64,000 bases of DNA from Berberis thunbergii (lineage: Eukaryota; Streptophyta; Magnoliopsida; Ranunculales; Berberidaceae), in assembly GCA_003290165.1 (NCBI GenBank), contig QNQO01006256.1, positions 1 through 64,000 on the forward strand. The letters run 5' to 3'. Below, piece after piece: positions 56,012-64,000 of this stretch. Numbering within the stretch: the first letter of the stretch is position 1; each line of letters opens with the position of its first letter. The position numbers and the translations under genes are program-made. The notes below the pieces were generated by a model. The model saw nothing but the letters and a program-made list of their open reading frames with translations, searched no databases and was not told the DNA's origin.

Positions 56012-57529
56012 TAGGGGTGGGCATGGGTTGAAATGGGACGAGATATACCCATCCCTATCCCATCTCGTTCATACGGGATCGGGACGGGATGGGATGGGAA
56101 AAACCCCATCCTGAACTAGTCCCATCCCAAACAGATTCGGGACGGGATTAGCGTGCTAATCTGGAGAATACATTTTGAACATATTATCAACAAGAAGTCT
56201 GAAGTTCTAAAATACATAGAACATATTAAAATCAACTCAATTCTGCTGGAACATACTCAAAAATACATAATCAAACTGGAACATACTAAGTCTGTGGGAA
56301 CATACTCAAAAAATACATAATCAAACTGGAACATACTTAAAATACAGTCTGCTGGAACATACTTAAAATACAGTCTGCTTGGAACATAATGTTGAGTCTG
56401 CTGGAAGCCTTGAGTCTGCTGGAAGCCTGGAAGTCTGCTGGAAGCCTGGAACACTCTGCTGGAAGCCTGTAACAGTCTTGAGTTTGAGCTAACCATCATT
56501 ATTGGTTAAAACTGCCATCCTGTTGAGTCTACTGTAACGCAAATCAATTGCATCATTGAACATTGAGCATGGTTATAGCAAATGAACTAAACTGGTTTCT
56601 TAAATGAAATTGGAAGATCAGTTGCAGTAGACCAATAAAAACTATCTATATGATGGTGGTTCATCAATGTTCATAGCTAGAACTTGGAATGTATTGTTAT
56701 ATAATTTGATTGATATATATTATACTATATATCAAAGTTTGTATAAAACACGTTTGGGTACCAACTTTTTAATTTACTGTCTCAGAGTTACATAGAGCCT
56801 CCTATCATACTAGTGCTGACTCTAAGATGGAAGGGTGACTTCTATAAGTCATTCTCTTAATGTTTATCTCGATTTCCAAAGGAATAGTTAAATGTGTGAA
56901 GGAACCTGTAGAGTGTGTACAATTTATGTTGTGGTAGGAGTAGAACACATATGTAATATTGAACGACTGTATGGGTCTCTGGGCTCCTTGAAAGCATGAT
57001 TCAAGCATAGTGCCCTAACATTAATAAGCACCATTCATTTTATTGTTTTCTTCCATTTTTTTCAGCATCCCAAACAGCGAGTGTCTATAGTTGAAGTTTG
57101 GAACTAAATGGTGAAACTGCTCACTTAGTCGGGTTGTTTTTCATTGAATAAATTGAGCATTTACAACAAACTCTTGTTGAAAGATTTACTCTTACTCCAT
57201 CAATGTTTGAAACAGACTACAACACAATTGTGAACTATACAATAAATCAGGAAAAAATTTCTCTAATACAGAGTTGTTAACTGTTTTTCTCTTAATCTTC
57301 AGTTATCTAAAATAAATATTTAAATAAAAATATTAATAATTAATATTAATAAATTAGTTCGGGACATTGGCGGGATTGAAAATCTTCATCCCATCCCATC
57401 TCATTCTAGATCGGGACAAGACGGGATCGGGATGAAATTATTCAATCCCATTAAGACCCAGAAAAATCGGGATGGGACCGGACGGGATCAGGACGGGAAC
57501 GGGATCGCGGGATGGGATGCCCACCCCTA
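56012..57529. mobile_element. hAT-like non-autonomous element (1518 bp)
   Basis: Inverted ends TAGGGGTGGGCAT and its exact complement ATGCCCACCCCTA. Flanking 8-mers are CTTGCCTC (56004-56011) and CTGGCCTC (57530-57537), a target duplication with one change. Sub-terminal 'gggacgggat' repeats are typical of this family. The interior has no transposase and includes a minisatellite. It is related by its termini to the element at 12575-13483, but the interiors differ. It lies about 470 bp upstream of the first GST lambda exon seen. Confidence 0.82.
56215..56485 (+). repeat. Minisatellite inside the hAT-like element
   Basis: Units of the 'ctggaacatactcaaaaata' type pass into 'gtctgctggaagcctggaa' units. 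The minus-strand frame crossing it is repetitive and not a gene. Confidence 0.7.
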
Positions 57530-57784
57530 CTGGCCTCGATGTTAGGCATGAATATATAATCTTATACTGAACATTCTTCCTACATATTCTTACAGTATGT
57601 AAACCTTTCAAGTTTTAGATATCAATAATGTTAGGAAACCATGTTTTATAAACATGTTTCGTAGCCATGTTGAGGTGTATATCCACCTCAGTATTTTAAC
57701 AAAAATGAAAATGGGAAAAACTATTAAATTTTCAGGTCTCTTTAACCACACTACATTAAACCCAATCATTGACAAAATATGATA

Positions 57785-57935
57785 GCACTTTGTATTCTTC
57801 TCAAAGACTATGTTAGCAAGGAGAATGCGTTGCAAGAAGAGAAATTTGTATTCTTCAAAGAGACTACGTTAGCTAGGAGGTTGCGTTAGCAAGGAGGCTC
57901 ATTTATATTTTTCTCAGAGACTGCGATTTTAGGTC
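57785..57935 (+). repeat. Short tandem repeats before the GST exon
   Basis: Diverged units of about 55 bp around 'tttgtattctt(ctc)aaagactatgttag' and 'aaggag..tgcgtt'. Three copies, with worsening similarity. Confidence 0.55.
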
Positions 57936-57995
57936 AGGCTCTCCTGTATTTTGGGTGTACATTCTTCTGACTGGTACTTATTTGCACTTGTTTAG

Positions 57996-58056
57996 GTTGT
58001 ATACCTCTTACAGATGCCCATATGCACAATGTATGTGGATTGTCCGTAACTACAAG
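57996..58056 (+). CDS. GSTL exon with the active-site Cys
   Basis: Acceptor 'cttgtttag', donor AAG|GTTTTT. The 5' border is chosen on phase and on the 'RLY(I/T)SY' start. Reading through further left is also open, but does not resemble GSTL. Confidence 0.7.
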
Positions 58057-58082
58057 GTTTTTTTTCATCTATCTTCAGTAGG

Positions 58083-58129
<47 letters not shown>

Positions 58130-58661
58130 TTTTTCATTTCTAAATAAGTTTTCTGAGTTCTGATTTTGTGTGTATCAGGAATTGAAAGACAAGATCAAAC
58201 TGGTTGGTCTTGATCTAGTAAACAGGCTTGCTTGGTACAAGGAGAAAGTTTACCCTGCAAATAAGGTGATATTTGTGAATCAAAGTCGTCTTACAACATA
58301 ATGTATACTCTGAAAACGCACTGTCAATCCGTTGGAATGTCCACTTAGATACACAAAACTTCCATTTTTACAGGTACCTGCATTGGAACATAATAATGAA
58401 ATCAGAGGAGAGAGTATTGATTTGATGAAGTATATCGATAGCCACTTTGAAGGACCTGCCCTTCTACCTGAGGTAAAAATGCCAAACTTATGTTTCTACA
58501 CTTAACGAATTCACGCAATTGGCCTTAAATTCTCACTTGGTTATGTATATTGTGCGCAATTTAGGATCCCAACAAAAGGGAGTTCGCAGAGGAGTTATTG
58601 TCCTACACAGACACCTTCAATAGCATTGTGATGGCTGCACTAAAACAGAATGCAAATGCTG
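57996..58661 (+). CDS. Lambda-class glutathione S-transferase, four visible exons (partial)
   Basis: Exons 57996-58056, 58179-58265, 58374-58472 and 58565-58661, all with GT-AG borders and compatible phases. They encode 'RLYTSYRCPYAQCMWIVRNY' with the active-site Cys of 'CPYAQ', 'ELKDKIKLVGLDLVNRLAWY' then 'KEKVYPANK', 'VPALEHNNEIRGESIDLMKY' then 'IDSHFEGPALLPE', and 'DPNKREFAEELLSYTDTFNS'. This is the thioredoxin fold and first helical part of plant GSTL proteins. Lambda GSTs use Cys and act as deglutathionylating, thiol-transferase-like enzymes rather than classical conjugators. The Arg usual in 'CP(F/Y)AQR' is Cys here. The N-terminal exon is not found and the C-terminal exons lie beyond the repeat array, so whether the gene works cannot be told. 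Confidence 0.85.
58088..58121. repeat. TA microsatellite
   Basis: About 17 TA units followed by a T run. Lies in the first visible GSTL intron. Confidence 0.85.
58179..58265 (+). CDS. GSTL exon (thioredoxin fold, part 2)
   Basis: Encodes 'KIKLVGLDL' and 'AWYKEKVYPANK'. Acceptor 'gtatcag', donor AAG|GTGATA. 29 codons, phase 0. Confidence 0.88.
58374..58472 (+). CDS. GSTL exon (glutathione-site part)
   Basis: 'VPALEHNNEI' has the conserved cis-Pro and 'GESIDLMKYIDSHF' the Glu-Ser that binds the glutathione gamma-Glu part. 33 codons, phase 0. Confidence 0.9.
58565..58661 (+). CDS. GSTL exon (start of helical domain)
   Basis: 'DPNKREFAEELLSYTDTFNS' followed by 'IVMAALKQNANA'. Ends G|GTAATC. 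The tandem array begins about 4 bp after this exon. Confidence 0.88.
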
Positions 58662-58665
58662 GTAA

Positions 58666-61600
58666 TCTAAATTAAACGTTTTAAGGGACTATCTGAACGA
58701 ATAAGAATTTGACCAAAACAATGATCTTATTTTGGGCCATTACCATTTTTACATATTTATAATGACAAATGGAGTATATTAAATTAAACACAAACCTCTA
58801 GTTTCATTTAAATGTAAAATTTAACCAAACTTCACTTTCCCATCAAAATTCAACGATTTTTAGGGCATTATCAAAACGAAGAAGAATTTGAGCAAACAAA
58901 TGGACTTATTTGACCTCTAACCTTTTTTTTTTTTTTTTTTTATCTATTTATAATTATAAATGTTGTAAATTAGATCAAACAATAACCTCTAAATTCATTT
59001 ATATGAAAAATTACGCCAAACTTTACTTGGTGATCTAAATTCAACGTTATTTAGGGCATTATCTAAACAGAGAAGAATTTCACAAAACAAATGGACTTAT
59101 TTTGACATATAACATCTTTGATATTTTTATTATGACAAACGGGGTAAATTAGATAAAACAAAAATTACTAGTTTCTTTTAAATGAAAAATACATCTAAAC
59201 TTCACTTTACTATCTAAATTCAACGTTTTTAGGGGACCATCTGAACAAAAAATAATTTGATAAATAAAGTAGCCTTATTTTGGGCTATTACCATTTTTAC
59301 ATAATTATAATTACAAATGGAGTAAATTAAATCAAACACAAACCTCTAGTTTAATTTAAATGTACAATTTAACAAAACTTAATTTGCCATCTAAATTCAA
59401 CGATTTTTAGGGCATTATAAACGAAGTAGAATTTGAGCAAACAAGTGAACTTATTTGACCTCAACTTTTTTTTTTTTATGTATTTATAATTATAAATGTA
59501 GCAAATTAGATCGAACAAGAAAATATAAATACATTTAAATGAAAAATTACGCCAAACTTTACTTTGTGATCTAATTTAATCGTTATTTAGGGCATTATCT
59601 AAACTAAGAAGAATTTGACGAAACAAATGGACTTGTTTTGACATCTATCCTCTTTGATGTTTTTATTATGACCAATGGGGTAAATTAGATAAAACAACAA
59701 TCACTAGTTTCTTTTAAATGAAAAATCAGCTAAACTTCACTTTACTATCTAAATTAAACGTTTTTAGGGGACTATCTGATCGAAAAAGAATTTGACAAAC
59801 AAAATTGCTTATTTTGGGCTATTACCATTTTTACATTTTTATAATGACAAATACAGTAAATTAAATCAAACACAAACCTCTAGTTTCATTTAAATGTAAA
59901 TTTAACCAAACTCCAATTTAACATCTTAATTCAACAATTTTTAGGGCATTATCTAAACAAAGAAGAATTTGAGTAACAAATAGACTTATTTGACCTCTAA
60001 ATTTTTTTATGTATTTATAATTATAAATTTAGTAAATTAGATAAAATAAGAACCTCTAAATTCATTTAATTAAAAAATTACGCCAAACTTTACTTTGTGA
60101 TCTAAATTCAACGTTATTTATGGCTTTATCTGAACGGAGAAGAACTTGACAAAAGAAATGGACTTATTTTGACATCTAACCTATTTTATGTTTTTATTAT
60201 GACCAATGGGGTAAATTAGATAAAACAACAATCACTAATTTCTTTTAAATGAAAAATTTAGCTAAACTTCACTTTACTATCTAAATTCAACGTTTTTAAG
60301 AGATTATCTAAACGAAGAAGAATTTGACAAACAAAAATAGCCTTATTTTGGGCTATTACCATTTTTATAATGACAAATGCAGTAAATTAAATCAAACACA
60401 AACCTCTAGTTTCATTTAAATGTAAATTTAACCAAACTCCACTTTAACATCTTAATTCAATGATTTTTATGGCATTATCTAAACAAAGAAGAATTTGAGC
60501 AAACAAATAGACTTATTTGACCTCTAAATTTTTTTATGTATTTATAATTATAAATGTAGTAAATTAGATCAAACAAGAACCTCTAAATTCATTTAAATGA
60601 AAAATTACGAAAAACTTTACATTGTGATCTGAATTCAACGTTATTTAGGGCATTATCTAAACGGAGAAGAGCTTGACAAAACAAATGGACTTATTTTGAC
60701 ATCTAACCTCTTTGATGTTATTATTATGACCAATGGAGTAAATTAGATGAAACAACAATCAGTAGTTTCTTTTAAATGAAAACTTCAGCCAAACTTCACT
60801 TTACTATCTAAATTCAACGTTTTTAGGGGACTATCTGAACGAAGAAGAATTTGACAAAAAAAAATAGCCTTATTTTGGGCTATTGCCATTTTTACATATT
60901 TATAATGACAAATGAAGTAAAGTAAATAAAACAAAAACCTCTAGTTTCATTTAAATGTTAAGTTTAACCAAACTTCACTTTGCCATCTAAATTCAACGAT
61001 TCTAAGGGCATTATCTAAACGAAGAAGAATTTGAGAAAACAAAGGGACTTGTTTGACCTCTAGCCTTTTTTATGTATTTATAATTATATATGTACTAAAT
61101 TAAATTGACCAAGAACCTCTAAATTCATTTAAATGAAATAATTTGGCAAACTTTACTTTGTGAACTAAATTCTACGTTATTTAGGGCATTATCTAAACGT
61201 AGAAGAACTTGACAAAAGAAATGGACTTATTTTGACTTCTAACCTCTTTGATGTTTTATTATCCTCAATGGCGTAAATTTGATAAAATAACAATAACTTG
61301 TTTCCATTAAATGAAAAATACAGCTAAACTTCACTTTACAATCTAAATTAAACGTTTTAAGGGACTATCTGAACGAAGAAGAATTTGACCAAAACAATTG
61401 CCTTATTTTGGGCCATTACCATTTTTACATATTTATACTCACAAATGGAGTAAATTAAATTAAACACAAACCTCTAGTTTCATTTAAATGTAAAATTTAA
61501 CGAAACTTCACTTTGCCATCTAAATTTAACGATTTTTAGGGCATTATCAAAATGAAGAGGAATTTGAGCCAACAAATGGACTTATTTGACCTCTGACCTT

Positions 61601-64000
61601 TTTTTTTTATCTATTTATAATTATAAATTTTGTTAATTAGATCAAACAATAACCTCTAAATTCATTTATATGAAAAATTACGCCAATCTTTACTTGGTGA
61701 TCTAAATTCTACGTTATTTAGGGCATTATCTAAACAGAGAAGAATTTGGCAAAATAAATGGACTTATTTTGACATATAACATCTTTGATGTTTTTATTAT
61801 GACCAACGGGGTAAATTAGATAAAACAAAAATCAACAGTTTCTTTTAAATGAAAAATATAACTAAACTTAACTTTACTATCTAAATTCAACGTTTTTAGG
61901 GGACTATCTGAACGAAAAAGAATTTGATAAATAAAGTAGCCTTATTTTGGGCTATTACCATTTTTACATAATTATAATGACAAATGGAGTAAAGTAAATC
62001 AAACACAAGCCTCTAGTTTCATTTAAATGTACAATTTCACCAAACTTAATTTGCCATATAAATTTAACGATTTTTAGGGCATTATCTAAACAAAGTAGAA
62101 TTTGAGCAAACAAGTGAACTTATTGGACCTCAACCTTTTTTTTTTTTTTATGTATTTATAATTATAAATGTAGCAAATTAGATAAAACAATAAAATATAA
62201 ATACATTTAAATGAAAAATTACGCCAAACTTTACTTTGTGATCTAATTTAAATGTTATTTAGGGCATTATCTAAACAGAGAAGAATTTGACAAAACAAAT
62301 GGACTTATTTTGACATAATCTTTGATGTTTTTATTATGACCAATGGGGTAAATTAGATAAAACAAAAATCACTAGTTTTATTTTGGGCTATTACCATTTT
62401 TACATATTTATAATGACAAATGGAGTAAAGTAAATCAAACACAAACCTCTAGTTTCATTTAAATGTAAAATTTAACCAAACTTCACTTTTCCATCCAAAT
62501 TCAACGATTTTTAGGGCATTATCTAAACGAAGAAGAATATGAGAAAACCATTGGACTTATTTGACCTCTAACCTCTTTTTTTGTATTTATACTGATAAAT
62601 GTAGTAAATTAAAACAAACAAGAACCTCTGAATTCGCTTAAATGAAAAATTATGCCAAACTTTACTTTCTGATCTAAATTCAACGTTATTTGGCGCATTA
62701 TCCAAACGGAGATGAATTTGACAAAACAAATAGACTTTTTTTGACATCTAACCTCTTAGATGTTTTTATTTTGAAAATTGGATTAAATTAGATGAAATAA
62801 AAATCACTAGTTTGTTTTCAATGAAAAATTAAGCTAAACTTCACTTTACTATCTAAATTCAACGTTTTTAGGGCACTATCTTAACGAAAAAGAATTTGAC
62901 CAAAACATAGCCTTATTTTGGGCTATTACCATTTTTAAATTTTTATAATGACAAATGGAGTAATGTAGATCACACAAAAACCTCTAGTTTCATTTAAATG
63001 TAAAATTAAACCAAACTTCACTTTGCCATCTAAATTCAACGATTTTTAGGGCATTATCTAAACAAAGAAGAATTTGAGCAAACAATTGGACTTATTTGAC
63101 CTCTAACCATTTTTATGTATTTATAATGTTAAATGTAGTTAATTAGATCAAACAAGAACCTCTGAATTCATTTAAAATGAAAAATTACGTAAAAGTTTAC
63201 TTTGTGATCTAAATTCAACGTTATTTAGGGCATTATCTAAATGGAGAAGAATTTGACCAAACAAATGGACTTATTTTGACATCTAAGCTCTTCTCGATGT
63301 TTTTATTATTAGAAATGGAGTAAATTAGGTCAAGCAACAATCTCTAGTTTCTTTTAAATTAAAAATTAAGCATAACTTTACTTTGCTACCTAAGTTCAAC
63401 TTTTTCAGGACACTATCTAAATGGAGAAGAATTTGAATAAACAAATAGACTTATTTTGACCTCTAACCTTTTTTTTAATTATGTATTTATAATGAAAAAT
63501 AGAGTAAATTAGATCAAACAACAACCTTTATTTTCTTTTAAATGATAACTTAAGCCAAACTTCACTTTGATATCTAAATTCAACAATCTTTAGGGAACTA
63601 TCTGAACGGATTTGATTTGAAAATACAAATGGACTTATTTTGAACTTTTCACTCTTATATGCATTTATAATGACAAATGGATCAAATTAGATCAAACGAG
63701 AACCTCTAGTAAATAAAAAACTAAGCAGAACTTTACTTTGCAATCTAAATTAAACATTTTTTGGGGCACTATCTGAATGGAAAAGGATTTGACCAAAGAA
63801 ACAACAACCACAAGTTTATTATGACAAATGGAGTAAATTTGTTGAAACAACAACCACCAGTTTCTTTTGAATGAAAAAAGAAGCCAAACTTTACATTGTT
63901 GTCTAAATTCAACGTGTTTTAGGCACTATCTGAACAGAGAAGGATTTGACCAAAGAAATGGACTTATTTTTACCTGTAACCGCTTTTATGTAATTATTGT
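58666..64000 (+). repeat. Higher-order tandem repeat array in a GST lambda intron
   Basis: At least 5.3 kb of head-to-tail monomers of 177-191 bp, each containing 'ctaaattcaacg', '(g)actatctgaacg' or 'gcattatctaaacg', 'gaagaatttga' and 'catttaaatg(t/a)aa'. Three monomer types alternate as A-B-C: A has 'cttattttgggctattacc', B has 'gacttatttgacctctaacc' with 'tataattataaatg', and C has 'gacttattttgacatctaac' with 'tttttattatgacca'. A-type starts ('aacgtttt') fall at 58675, 59222, 59757, 60289, 60816, 61351 and 61889, so the unit is about 527-547 bp. A deletion near 62380 fuses a C to an A monomer. The array runs off the right edge. No coding capacity. Confidence 0.92.

Noticed and set aside
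56257..56499. 80-codon minus-strand frame with 'FQQTQGFQQTQ'
   Set aside because: Made by the minisatellite in the hAT-like element.
58666..64000. CRISPR-like reading of the right-hand array
   Set aside because: Units are 177-191 bp, head to tail without unique spacers, in DNA with plant introns. It is a satellite-like tandem repeat.
58666..64000. Calling the array a centromere
   Set aside because: Unit length and order resemble centromeric satellites, but it lies in a gene intron and no centromere protein or abundance data are available.

Overview
The window looks like nuclear DNA of a flowering plant, most probably a eudicot. It is AT-rich, its genes are split by GT-AG introns, and it is packed with decayed LTR retrotransposons, LINEs, a Helitron and DNA-transposon derivatives. 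I cannot name the species. Only three host loci look like ordinary genes: a SOG1-type NAC transcription factor (+, CDS exons from 14592 to 27008), a GT17 family N-acetylglucosaminyltransferase (-, 30586 to 28809, with one apparent frameshift) and the first visible exons of a lambda-class glutathione S-transferase (+, 57996 to 58661, continuing past the right edge). A GPI-anchored lipid-transfer-protein gene (47953 to about 49080) is a pseudogene cut by a small TRIM retrotransposon.

Layout. 1-2990: antisense Copia-like gag remnant with a primer-binding site and LTR-like DNA. 3012-10293: a decayed Ty3/Gypsy element on the minus strand with both LTRs, a polypurine tract and gag, protease, RT and RNase H remnants. 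10650-11137: a solo-LTR-like piece. 11609-13800: an element with long inverted repeats that carries one exon of an HY5/HYH-type bZIP gene and is itself hit by a hAT-like element. 14076-27500: the SOG1-like gene, whose introns hold a deleted gag-bearing LTR element, a LINE remnant, a gag-only LTR element and two RTE-type LINE tails. 27500-30800: intergenic DNA and the GT17 gene. 31000-36700: MITE, short tandem repeats and decayed AT-rich DNA. 36750-41138: a broken Helitron with internal tandem duplications. 41139-46540: a plus-strand Gypsy element inserted in the Helitron, followed by a GC-rich hairpin. 47950-49080: LTPG pseudogene plus TRIM. 49560-53460: LTR fragment, a gag-like 'putative gypsy-type transposon' coding remnant and an RNase H remnant. 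54900-57530: a Tourist-like MITE and a second hAT-like element. 57996-64000: GST lambda exons followed directly by a tandem array.

No operon-like or clearly new biochemical system is visible. The most unusual structures are (a) the 5.3 kb higher-order tandem array (three monomer types of 177-191 bp making units of about 535 bp, with a second 2.67 kb duplication layer) that starts at a GST lambda splice donor, (b) the Pack-MULE-like capture of an HYH-type exon, (c) the TRIM-split LTPG pseudogene, and (d) a 52-bp-arm GC-rich hairpin in AT-rich surroundings. All family names come from reading translated sequence against remembered family consensus; no database search was run.
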